Origin: Bacteroidia bacterium
GTDB taxonomy: Bacteria; Bacteroidota; Bacteroidia; Chitinophagales; Chitinophagaceae
Direction of reading: 5' to 3'
Assembly: GCA_030426665.1 (NCBI GenBank)
Contig: JAUHYD010000016.1
Location: 45,797 to 109,796, forward strand
Length of the DNA stretch: 64,000 nucleotides
A program made the translations under genes and the position numbers. Every line of letters starts with the position of its first letter. Position 1 is the stretch's first letter. This document shows, one piece after another, positions 17,841-25,536 of this stretch. The notes under the pieces are model-generated. The model searched no databases and was not told the DNA's origin. It saw only the letters and a list, made by a program, of their open reading frames with translations.

Positions 17841-18148
17841 CAAAGAAAAGGCCCCCATTGCCTAACTGCATCTGCCACGGCAAAGGGATGGCTATACGTT
17901 GTTGTTGCAGGGGAATATTTAGCGACATGGTGCTGGTTTTCTGTCTATCTCTTGCTGTTATTGGGCTGTAGTGCAGGGTCAGCCTTTCGGTTTTTCCATT
18001 TTGCGTTTTTGCTTACTGCTACGACCGAAAAAGGCACCATCAGAGGCTGGGCAGTTGTTCCGCTGTCGTCGTTTTTGCCGTCAGAGTACTGCTTCTGTCA
18101 GTAATGTTTCGTCAATTAGCAATTGACTGCCGTTGTGACGAGTCGGGA

Positions 18149-18191
18149 GACTTCACCATTCATTTGTTTTAAGTGACTACGGTAATCGGGG
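18149..18191 (+). repeat. 43-bp direct repeat flanking the Omp28-like gene, left copy
   Basis: 38 of 43 bases match the copy at 19422-19464 in the same orientation. Only the 1080-bp Omp28-like gene and its edges lie between them. Confidence 0.7.
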
Positions 18192-18220
18192 TCTTAACAA
18201 ACGACCTCTTTAAGTTGTTG

Positions 18221-19300
18221 CTACCTTATTATCGATAGGCGTTGTTGGTATTGCTCTCCTTTGTCGGTTTCCATTTTGACTATATAAACTCCTGTTGGAA
18301 GGTCAATTGGAATGGGAATAGCATTATCGCCTTTGTGACACCTGTGATTCGCAGACACACAGACGCTGCTTCCCGAAATGTCAAATATTTCAATATTTAC
18401 AGTGGCTTCATCGCTTGTTTCAACAGAGATTATGGCAATTTCTTTTGTAGGATTGGGTGTGATACTCATTTTCGTTATCATGCCACTATTCCCGGTAACT
18501 GAAGATAAGCTGTTAGGGTTATCCATAATCAATCCTTCCTTTGCAGCCTGTGCAATCTTTTTGTCGTTATCATTTTGAATCCATGCTACCGTAAAAGAAT
18601 CCAGTGCCAAAATTGTATTAAGCCAGTTTGTTTCAGCGAGTACTGGTCCTTTCAGGACATATGTCTGAGAGTCGCCGACTGCCCATTCGCTGCTTATGGG
18701 TATGCCGTCAGCATTTGGGTACATGTTACGGACACTATTTACAATTTTGCTATTGCCGTTAGTCCATGCTGGAGTAAAATTAATTGATTTGCATCTTGCT
18801 GTTCGCAATCTGATAAGGCCTTCGACAGGTGCGTACGCAGCGACCGCTTTTACTTTCACGGTTATGGTAATGCTGTCACCGATTGTGTTCAGTTGACTGC
18901 TTACCGACATATTAAAAGGTGACGGTATTGCGGTTGCGGCATCAATGTCCGCCTGAGTTAGGTCTCTTGGAAGTCCGGGTTCAAATGCTGACGGATGCGT
19001 TATCATTCCATCCATTCTGCCGCAAGGGATATAGGTGTTGCTATAGTACCTGCTTCGCGTTGTATCATTATTTATTGTCATCATGTACAATGCATCTCCA
19101 CCTGAAAGGTAGTTCTTAATCATGCAAATGTGCGATGGGTTTGAGCCACTCTTCATAAGTGCATCTAATACAGGGTCTTCAACCGCTGATTCTGGACATG
19201 GTCCAGTAAACTCTTCGTACAATACGAGTCGTTGTTGAGCATTTGCATTTTCGGCACCCAAAAACATTAATAGGGAAATGGCTAGAATAATTTTGTTCAT
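18221..19300 (-). CDS. Omp28-like protein with T9SS sorting domain
   Basis: 359 residues. A signal peptide (KIILAISLLMFLGAENANA) is followed by RLVLYEEFTGPCPESAVEDP, the thioredoxin-like opening of Omp28-related proteins. These usually carry a CxNC-like pair, whereas here one cysteine remains, so redox activity is unlikely. A central beta-rich domain follows. The last ~80 residues (ITPNPTKEIAIISVET ... GVYIVKMETDKGEQYQQRLSI) are a type A T9SS sorting domain, which predicts export across the outer membrane and surface attachment. The gene is bracketed by 43-bp direct repeats, which suggests that it moved as a cassette or that a repeat inserted on both sides. Confidence 0.75.
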   Translation of the reverse strand: MNKIILAISLLMFLGAENANAQQRLVLYEEFTGPCPESAVEDPVLDALMKSGSNPSHICMIKNYLSGGDALYMMTINNDTTRSRYYSNTYIPCGRMDGMITHPSAFEPGLPRDLTQADIDAATAIPSPFNMSVSSQLNTIGDSITITVKVKAVAAYAPVEGLIRLRTARCKSINFTPAWTNGNSKIVNSVRNMYPNADGIPISSEWAVGDSQTYVLKGPVLAETNWLNTILALDSFTVAWIQNDNDKKIAQAAKEGLIMDNPNSLSSVTGNSGMITKMSITPNPTKEIAIISVETSDEATVNIEIFDISGSSVCVSANHRCHKGDNAIPIPIDLPTGVYIVKMETDKGEQYQQRLSIIR

Positions 19301-19421
19301 ATCATTCGATTAAGTTGTACGAATATACTGTATTAGTACGGTACTTGCTTCTTTAACTATGGTTTTCTAGACACTGGCATGGCGCAAATCTTCACTTGTC
19401 ATTTGTGACAAGTTTATAGCG

Positions 19422-19464
19422 GACTTCGCCAATCATTTATTTTAAGTGACTACGATTATCGGGG
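19422..19464 (+). repeat. 43-bp direct repeat flanking the Omp28-like gene, right copy
   Basis: Partner of 18149-18191, located 122 bp upstream of the Omp28-like start codon. Confidence 0.7.
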
Positions 19465-19582
19465 AGCTTGTTGTTACTTACTCATGGGTTGGGGTCTCGT
19501 GGGTTGCGGACCCCTACCTCGCCGGCGCGGAGCTTGTTGTTACATACTCATGGGTTGTGGATTCGAGGGTTGCGGACCCTAT
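19464..19582 (+). repeat. tandem pair of ~53-bp repeats
   Basis: Units 19464-19516 and 19530-19582 share gagcttgttgtta, tactcatgggttg and gggttgcggaccc in the same order and spacing. They sit in a gap made of repeat modules, and the open frame across them is not considered a gene. Confidence 0.65.
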
Positions 19583-19592
19583 TTCTAGGACG

Positions 19593-19643
19593 GGCGTTGA
19601 AAACGCTGTGCGAAAGCATCTGAGTTGCAAACTCGATGAGTGG
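19593..19643 (+). repeat. two-hairpin intergenic repeat, family 3 copy 2
   Basis: GGCGTTgaaAACGCT, GTGCGAAAGC and ATCTGAGTT...AACTCGAT match the family 3 pattern. It is immediately followed by family 1 copy D. Confidence 0.65.
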
Positions 19644-19658
19644 AAGAATATCCCACTT

Positions 19659-19712
19659 GTCGGTCAGAAACCGACTGCCGCTTATGCCGTAGGTCGAAGC
19701 TACGGCAAACAT
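19659..19712 (+). repeat. two-hairpin intergenic repeat, family 1 copy D
   Basis: GTCGGTcagaaACCGAC followed by GCCGTAG-gtcgaag-CTACGGC and AAACAT. The hairpin 2 loop differs from the other copies while the stem is unchanged. Confidence 0.75.
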
Positions 19713-19815
19713 GAGGATGTGTTGTCGTTGGTTGTATCTACCCCTATCCCCAAAGGGCGACATGGACTGTATTATACTTATAGAGTCAAATTTGGGAGGA
19801 GTTTTTCATAGTTTG

Positions 19816-19890
19816 TTTACCACCCAGGCAGTAAAAAATGCTTCGCTTTTTTACTGCATCCCCTCCTGAAAAGCAGGAGGGGAGTACCCG
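19816..19890 (+). repeat. two-hairpin intergenic repeat, family 2 copy 2
   Basis: TTTACCACCC, hairpin GCAGTAAAAAA...TTTTTTACTGC, then CCCCTCCT...AGGAGGGGAGT. Compared with copy 3 at 45855, the stem has a matched A-T to T-A swap. Confidence 0.75.
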
Positions 19891-19968
19891 TGTTTTTGGG
19901 TGATTTGGCTTGCAAATCGATTAGATATTGTCGGTCAGTAGTTTGCCTGCGATAGGTGGTGGGTAACA

Positions 19969-20022
19969 GGCGTTTGAAACACCGTGCCAAAACATCCGAG
20001 TTGTAATCTCGGATGAGTGGGG
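19969..20022 (+). repeat. two-hairpin intergenic repeat, family 3 copy 3
   Basis: GGCGTTTGAAACACC, GTGCCAAAAC and a perfect ATCCGAG...CTCGGAT stem. It is 25 bp downstream of the SBBP gene's stop (minus strand) and could influence its 3' end. Confidence 0.65.
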
Positions 20023-20046
20023 GCTTGGTTAAGGGAAAGCAATACT

Positions 20047-23000
20047 TTATTGTATCATCAACTTTGCCACATAACTATTGGTGCCACTCACTGTTTTAAT
20101 ATAATAGATACCAGGTGGCTGTTTGATATTGATTTTTATTGTTTGATTGGCATATCCAGTAAATTCTTTAATCTTCTCCCCAACTATATTGGTAACAACA
20201 AAGTTCAGTTGCTCATCTATGGGCGACTCCATCTTTATCGTAACCGAGCCTTGGCTGGGGTTTGGATAAATACTTAGAATCGCCGCTTCGGTGTTTGGAT
20301 TAATAATACCGGTTGTGCAACTACTTGCTGGTACAACTGTAATGACTTGCGTAGCACTATCTGAGCCGCAAATGTTGCTGACTATATACTTAATCATCGT
20401 GGTTCCAGTTGATATTCCATCTACCACACCAAGGCTGGCATCTACGGTTCCGACCGAAGGATTGCTACTACTCCAAGTGCCGCCGGGAGTTGCTCCGGCA
20501 AGTGCCAGCGAATGTCCCGGACAGACTGTGTATGTGCCTGAAATGGCAGGACTTGGGATGGCTAATACAGTGACTGTATTAGTGGTGTAACACCCTAAGT
20601 AAGTGTAAGATATTGTAGCTGTAGCTGTTGATACACCTGTTACTATACCAGTACTAGAACCAATAGCAGCTGTGCCGCTACTGCTACTGCTCCACCATCC
20701 TCCGGCAGTGGCACTAGAGAGTGTAATATTACTCCCTACACAAACATCAAATGATGGCGCGGTGATAGGTGCAGGAGTTGCTGAAACTGTCACTACTAAA
20801 GTAACAGTTCCGGATGGGGCAATATAGCTGATAGTTGATGTGCCGGCAGCTATTCCTGTTACTACACCAGTGAATACCCCGACTGCCGCTACAGAAGTTG
20901 TTCCACTTCTCCAGGTTCCGCCTGCAGTGGCATTGGTAAGTGTGGTAGTACCACCAATGCAAAGCGTTGCCGTGCCGGTTATTGGCCCGGTAAGGGTCGG
21001 GATGAAACTGCCGTCAAACTTTGCCAGAAATGCATCGAAACTACCGCCATATGTAGTTTGGTATGCACCGGAAGTGGCAATTCCCCACGTGCTTTCGGTG
21101 TGGCCAGTTATAAACACACCTCCACTTGCATCAACACATACGTCAGATGCATAATCATATGATCCTCCCCCAAAATAACTTCCCCATTGTCGAACACCCG
21201 AACCATTAAGTTTTGCCAAAAAACCATCCGAATACGTTACGCCACGTGTCGGTTGATGTGTTCCCGGCGTCGAAATCCCCGAAATACTACGGGTTTCTCC
21301 CCCCAAAAATACATTTCCACTTCCATCTGTGGCAATGCCGAATCCATAGTCAATATCACTTCCGCCATAATATGTACCCCATTGCCTGATGCCGGAACTG
21401 TTGAATTTAGCTATAAAGCAATCATATACTCCTCCGGCAAAGACCGTCTGGTGAGCTCCTGGAGATGCTATAAATGAAGGACTGGCTGTATGCCCAGCTA
21501 TATAAACATTTCCAATTCCATCTACAGCTACGCTTCGAGCAATATCGTTTTGGATTCCACCGTAATAAGTTGACCATTGTATAACTCCCGTACTGTTGAA
21601 CTTAGCCAAAAATGCATCGTTAGGGCCACCACCAAACGTAGTCTGGTGTGCTCCTGAAGTTGCAATTCCGGTTGTGCTTATTGTATACCCAGTGATATAT
21701 ACATTTCCAGTTGCATCAATTGCCATATCGTAAGCATTGTCGTCATCAACTCCACCATAATATGTCGCCCATATTCGGGTGCCGACACTGCTGAATTTTG
21801 CTAAAAACGCGTCACAATTATAGCCAGTTCCTCCAAGAAATGTAGTTTGATAAGCACCGGCGGTGGCTATATCTGTCGAACTTGTTGTTTTTCCCGCTAT
21901 AAATACATTTCCACTCGCATCTGTTGCTACGCTAAAAGCAACTTCGCCGCCGCCGCCGCCATAGTAAGTGCTCCATTGTCTGATGCCTGAAGAGCTGAAT
22001 TTAACTAAAAACGCATCATCAATGGCAATAGAAGTATCGTGAGCTCCGCTTGTTGCAATTCCCGAGGAGCTAGTAGTACGTCCAGCAACATAAACATTCC
22101 CACTCGCATCTGTGGCTACTCCATATGCATGATCCTGACCAACGTCGCCATAATACGTTGCCCATTGAATAGCACCAGTACTATTGAATTTTGCTAAATA
22201 AACATCTTCCGTGCCGGCGAACATAGTTTGATGGGCTCCTGTAGTGGCAATGGCTGCTACACTCTGAGTATATCCGGTAATATAAACATTCCCAGCTCCA
22301 TCTACTGCTGTGCTACTGGGAAGCTCTTGCAGGCTTCCTCCATAGTATGTCCCCCAAAAAAGTGCAGGGTCTATTATTAATTCGCCGGTATAATTACCCG
22401 TTTCGAATTTAAGTACAGTTCCATTAAGTACATAGCGGCTGTACACTTTTTTGCCATCCTTCTGAAAGGTAATGGGAGCCTGCTCGGTAATAGAACCTTG
22501 AGGAGTGCGTGCAACTAATTTTCCTTCATTGTCGATTTTTAAACTTGTAGCTCCTTCATAACGCAACATTATGTCGCCAACATTGCCGCCCTCATGCACT
22601 ATAAATTCATGTTTTAACTTTCCACCGATTGTATATAGCACCCAGTCAATGTTCGGATAAATGTCCTTGTAAGTTACCTTATCGTACGAAAATGCAGTAG
22701 CTCCTTCCTCTCCGGTTTTAGACGTAAAATAATTTTCATGATAATTCTGTATTTGTTCAGTAAGTACTTTGGCGGATTTGTTTGCGCCAATCAGACCTAC
22801 ATCCATTCGATACATGCTATAAGTGCCAGGGTTTTGGGTTTCGTAGCCCGACTGCAGCAATAAAGGGTCATGTGCTTGCGAATCCATAGAACGATTTGCC
22901 TCACAGAATTGATAGTGAACTGCACCACTGCCAATAAAAATACTTAATCCTGTTCCTGTTTTAAGTTGAAATTGAATGTCACTTCTTGTCTTTCCGAATT

Positions 23001-23190
23001 GATCTGTTATTTGCCCTGCATTTTCTATGAATGTTAGGGGAGTGCTTTGCATGCCAACAGAGCTATTCGTCGCACTGATAGCTGTTTTTGGAGAATCAGG
23101 GTCTCTGTTTTGATTTTTTGCTGAAAGGTCATAATTGCAAAAGAGAAAGAAGCCTATTAACAGGCTTACGGAGGTATATTTTATTTTCAT
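20047..23190 (-). CDS. SBBP-propeller and Ig-like surface protein, T9SS-exported
   Basis: The ATG at 23190 is preferred over an upstream in-frame ATG at 23274 because it begins a signal peptide (KYTSVSLLIGFFLFCNYDLSA). The product has 1047 residues. The N-terminal ~270 residues (FIENAGQ...SDIQFQLKTG) are the domain usual at the start of SBBP proteins (DUF7948-like). Seven SBBP repeats of the type WxTYYGG...DASGNVYIxGxT follow and probably form a beta-propeller. Three Ig-like (Big_2-type) repeats with GGTW and VTGI/VSGV signatures come next, then a T9SS type A sorting domain (ILSIYPNPSQGSVTIKME...). The protein is expected on the cell surface; its ligand is unknown. A cobalamin-riboswitch-like element lies ~200 bp upstream. 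Confidence 0.88.
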   Translation of the reverse strand: MKIKYTSVSLLIGFFLFCNYDLSAKNQNRDPDSPKTAISATNSSVGMQSTPLTFIENAGQITDQFGKTRSDIQFQLKTGTGLSIFIGSGAVHYQFCEANRSMDSQAHDPLLLQSGYETQNPGTYSMYRMDVGLIGANKSAKVLTEQIQNYHENYFTSKTGEEGATAFSYDKVTYKDIYPNIDWVLYTIGGKLKHEFIVHEGGNVGDIMLRYEGATSLKIDNEGKLVARTPQGSITEQAPITFQKDGKKVYSRYVLNGTVLKFETGNYTGELIIDPALFWGTYYGGSLQELPSSTAVDGAGNVYITGYTQSVAAIATTGAHQTMFAGTEDVYLAKFNSTGAIQWATYYGDVGQDHAYGVATDASGNVYVAGRTTSSSGIATSGAHDTSIAIDDAFLVKFSSSGIRQWSTYYGGGGGEVAFSVATDASGNVFIAGKTTSSTDIATAGAYQTTFLGGTGYNCDAFLAKFSSVGTRIWATYYGGVDDDNAYDMAIDATGNVYITGYTISTTGIATSGAHQTTFGGGPNDAFLAKFNSTGVIQWSTYYGGIQNDIARSVAVDGIGNVYIAGHTASPSFIASPGAHQTVFAGGVYDCFIAKFNSSGIRQWGTYYGGSDIDYGFGIATDGSGNVFLGGETRSISGISTPGTHQPTRGVTYSDGFLAKLNGSGVRQWGSYFGGGSYDYASDVCVDASGGVFITGHTESTWGIATSGAYQTTYGGSFDAFLAKFDGSFIPTLTGPITGTATLCIGGTTTLTNATAGGTWRSGTTSVAAVGVFTGVVTGIAAGTSTISYIAPSGTVTLVVTVSATPAPITAPSFDVCVGSNITLSSATAGGWWSSSSSGTAAIGSSTGIVTGVSTATATISYTYLGCYTTNTVTVLAIPSPAISGTYTVCPGHSLALAGATPGGTWSSSNPSVGTVDASLGVVDGISTGTTMIKYIVSNICGSDSATQVITVVPASSCTTGIINPNTEAAILSIYPNPSQGSVTIKMESPIDEQLNFVVTNIVGEKIKEFTGYANQTIKINIKQPPGIYYIKTVSGTNSYVAKLMIQ

Positions 23191-23396
23191 TAGGCAATTG
23201 TATTTGGGAAGTAAAGATAATGTATCTTGGGATAGAAAGTTATCGCCTGCATAAAAGAAATAGCCGCGGAACAAACGATATTTCTGAGCTTATTTTGATA
23301 GATCTAGCGGTAAATGACTATATACATCCTTGCTAAGCGAGAAAAATAAGAATGCGTACGTCCCCCGGATGGGCGAAGTCTCCCGATTTCGACCTG

Positions 23397-23482
23397 AAAG
23401 GAAATCTGTCTCCTGGCTGACTTACAGCTCAATTACTGTGTTGTTTTTCCCTTTTTTATCGGCCGTTACCGATACCCTTAAT
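23397..23482 (-). promoter_or_regulatory. cobalamin-riboswitch-like element with internal deletion
   Basis: Read on the minus strand the segment has, in order, GGTATCGG-taacgg-CCGATA as a hairpin, AAAAAAGGGAA (the AGGGAA box that follows it in adenosylcobalamin riboswitches), then GAGCTGTAAGTCAGCCAGGAGAC, which resembles the 3' end of the aptamer (usually CAGGAGACCTGCC). The central part, normally GGTGNAAATCC and CCCCGCNACTGT, is missing. It lies 5' of the SBBP surface-protein gene. It is either a degenerate riboswitch or a relic. The assignment is from memory of the consensus. Confidence 0.4.
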
Positions 23483-23570
23483 GTTATGGTTTAGCGTTTT
23501 GATTCCAACAGCTAGACAATAATAGGCAAATTGTTGAATATTCAGTTTAATAGCCAGCGCACACTGTCCT

Positions 23571-23822
23571 CCTTCGGCACATCGGTTCCTCAGTGTAAAC
23601 TCAGGCTCAGGATGACAGTTTTTCTCGGTATTTCGGTTCCTCAGTGAACACTCAGGTTCTGGGTGACAGTATCCTTCGGCACATCGGTTCCTCAGTGTAA
23701 ACTCGGGCTCAGGATGACAGTTTTCCTCGGTATTTCGGTTCCTCAGTGTAAACTCAGGCTCAGGATGACAGTTCCTTTCGGCACTTCGGTTCCTCAGTGA
23801 ACACTCAGGCTGCCAATGACAA
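23571..23822 (+). repeat. five-copy tandem array of ~51-bp units
   Basis: Units begin at about 23571, 23623, 23672, 23724 and 23774. Each holds TCGG-A-TTCGGTTCCTCAGTG, AACTCAGG and GATGACAG with small changes. Units 1 and 3 (cacatcgg) alternate with units 2 and 4 (tatttcgg), which suggests growth by duplicating a two-unit block. The reverse complement reads TGTCATCCTGAG..., a motif common in dispersed Bacteroidota intergenic repeats. No spacers are present, so this is not CRISPR. The rest of the 871-bp gap holds no recognised gene. Confidence 0.85.
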
Positions 23823-24061
23823 GAGGTTCTTTACTGAATTCGAACCTACCCCCACCCCTGAAAGGGGTGCGTACTGCAGTAGCTATTCATTATGTCATTT
23901 TTAATGTGCATGTGCGCAGCATAATGTTCACTCAGGGTGACAGGCTGTGCTGTGTGAACTGCATTCCGCCAAGTCAATTGATTTTGATTGTAGTGCAGCT
24001 AAATGGCGGACGGCACGTGAGTAGCAGGCGCCACTTTTCATAGACATGATAGTTTTGGGTG

Positions 24062-25435
24062 TTACTTCACATAGACCGTCTTGATATTTACAAACTCTCG
24101 TATGCCGTAGGAACTCAGCTCTCTGCCGTATCCACTCTGCTTGATGCCACCGAAGGGTAGGTGCGGGTCGGAGTGAACAAAGTCGTTAACATAGCAGTTG
24201 CCGGCTTGCAGTTCTTTGGCTGCGAGAGCCTCCGCTTTTTTACGGTTGTTAGATATGATGCCACCACCAAGTCCGTAGATGGTATCGTTGGCTATGCGCA
24301 TAGCATCCGTCGCGTCTTTCGCTTCTATGATAGCCGCTGCCGGTCCGAACAGTTCTTCGTCGTAAGCCGGCATGCCTTTTTTAACATTCGTCAGTACTGT
24401 TGGCGGATAAAAATTGCCGTTGGTGTCAGGAATATATCCACCGCATAGGAGTTTTGCACCTTTCTTTATGCTTTGTTGTACTTGTTTGTGCAGTTCGTCT
24501 CTCAGGTCGGGGCGCGCCATAGGGCCAATGCTATTTTGCTCGTCGGTAGGGTCGCCATAGGTTGCTTCCTTCATCGCCTTTACAAACCTTTTTTCGAACT
24601 CCTTGCGTATGGATTTTACTGCTACTATTCTTTTTGCGGCGATGCAACTTTGTCCGCTATTTACGAGTCGTCCTCTAACCGTTATGGCAACTGCTTTATC
24701 CAAATCAGCATCTTCGAGAATGATGTATGGGTCGCTACCACCCAACTCCAATACAGCTTTCTTCAGATTGCGTCCGGCTGCGGCGGCTACTTTTCTGCCG
24801 GCTTCGGTACTTCCGGTAAGGGTTACGGCAGCTATCCGATGGTCATCAATCAGGCTTTCTGCTCTTGAGCCTGGTATTAAAAGCGTTTGTAATAGTCCTT
24901 TCGGTGCATCGGCGTCATTGATGATGCGCTCTATGGCAAGCGCGCAGCCACTTACATTGGATGCGTGTTTCAGCAACATTACGTTGCCTGCCATAACAGC
25001 CGGTGCAAATGCTCTGAATACCTGCCAATAGGGGAAGTTCCAGGGCATAATAGTCAGAACGGTACCAAGTGGTTGAAAAGTTACATAGCTACGAATTGCA
25101 TCGGTAGGGATGTTTTCGTTTTTTAGAAATTCCGCTCCGTTTTTTGCATAAAATTCAAGTGTTGTGGCGCATTTCTCTACTTCATAATGTCCCTGTGATG
25201 TTGGTTTGCCCATTTCCTCTGTTGCCAGACGCACTAATAATTCTTTATTCTTTCGTATTTCTTTGGCAATCTTTCGGAGCACGGCAGCGCGTTGCGCAAA
25301 AGTGGACAATCGCCAGTCGGCAAAAGTCTTTTCTGCAGTTTTAAGTGCCTTTTCTACATGTTTATCAGAATGGATAGCATACGATTTTATCTGCTTGCCC
25401 GTAGTCGGATTTGTCGATATTAATTTGTTGCTCAT
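24062..25435 (-). CDS. NAD(P)-dependent aldehyde dehydrogenase, succinate-semialdehyde type
   Basis: A 457-residue aldehyde dehydrogenase. It contains PWNFPYWQVFRAFAPAVMAGN (cofactor-binding region), TLTGSTEAGR, the general-base Glu in LELGGSDPYIIL and the catalytic Cys in NSGQSCIAAKR. The sequence is closest in pattern to succinate-semialdehyde dehydrogenases of the short YneI/Sad class (about 455-460 residues), which oxidise succinate semialdehyde to succinate. The exact substrate is inferred. The gene is divergent from the phosphohexomutase gene. Confidence 0.85.
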   Translation of the reverse strand: MSNKLISTNPTTGKQIKSYAIHSDKHVEKALKTAEKTFADWRLSTFAQRAAVLRKIAKEIRKNKELLVRLATEEMGKPTSQGHYEVEKCATTLEFYAKNGAEFLKNENIPTDAIRSYVTFQPLGTVLTIMPWNFPYWQVFRAFAPAVMAGNVMLLKHASNVSGCALAIERIINDADAPKGLLQTLLIPGSRAESLIDDHRIAAVTLTGSTEAGRKVAAAAGRNLKKAVLELGGSDPYIILEDADLDKAVAITVRGRLVNSGQSCIAAKRIVAVKSIRKEFEKRFVKAMKEATYGDPTDEQNSIGPMARPDLRDELHKQVQQSIKKGAKLLCGGYIPDTNGNFYPPTVLTNVKKGMPAYDEELFGPAAAIIEAKDATDAMRIANDTIYGLGGGIISNNRKKAEALAAKELQAGNCYVNDFVHSDPHLPFGGIKQSGYGRELSSYGIREFVNIKTVYVK

Positions 25436-25489
25436 GTCTGTAATTTGAGACTGTAAAATTATATACCTTATTGGTACGAAACGTTTTTA

Positions 25490-25497
25490 TACTTTTG
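25490..25497 (+). promoter_or_regulatory. -7 box TACTTTTG of the phosphohexomutase gene
   Basis: Consensus -7 box 39 bases before the ATG at 25537. It lies in the gap shared with the divergent aldehyde dehydrogenase gene. Confidence 0.45.
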
Positions 25498-25536
25498 CAC
25501 TTCGCAATTTTTAACTATCTCAGATTATTATATATC

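Noticed and set aside
17536..18104. Several overlapping open frames on both strands
   Set aside because: They lie in repeat modules, lack start signals, and their predicted products are Cys/Trp-rich and low-complexity.
19446..19811. Open frame of 121 codons on the plus strand
   Set aside because: It runs through the 53-bp tandem pair and family 3 and family 1 repeats; the apparent protein is translated repeat DNA with no family features.
23191..23274. 28-residue N-terminal extension of the SBBP protein
   Set aside because: The ATG at 23190 gives a clean signal peptide; the extension would bury it.
23571..23822. Possible CRISPR array
   Set aside because: Units follow each other without distinct spacers and no cas genes are in the window.
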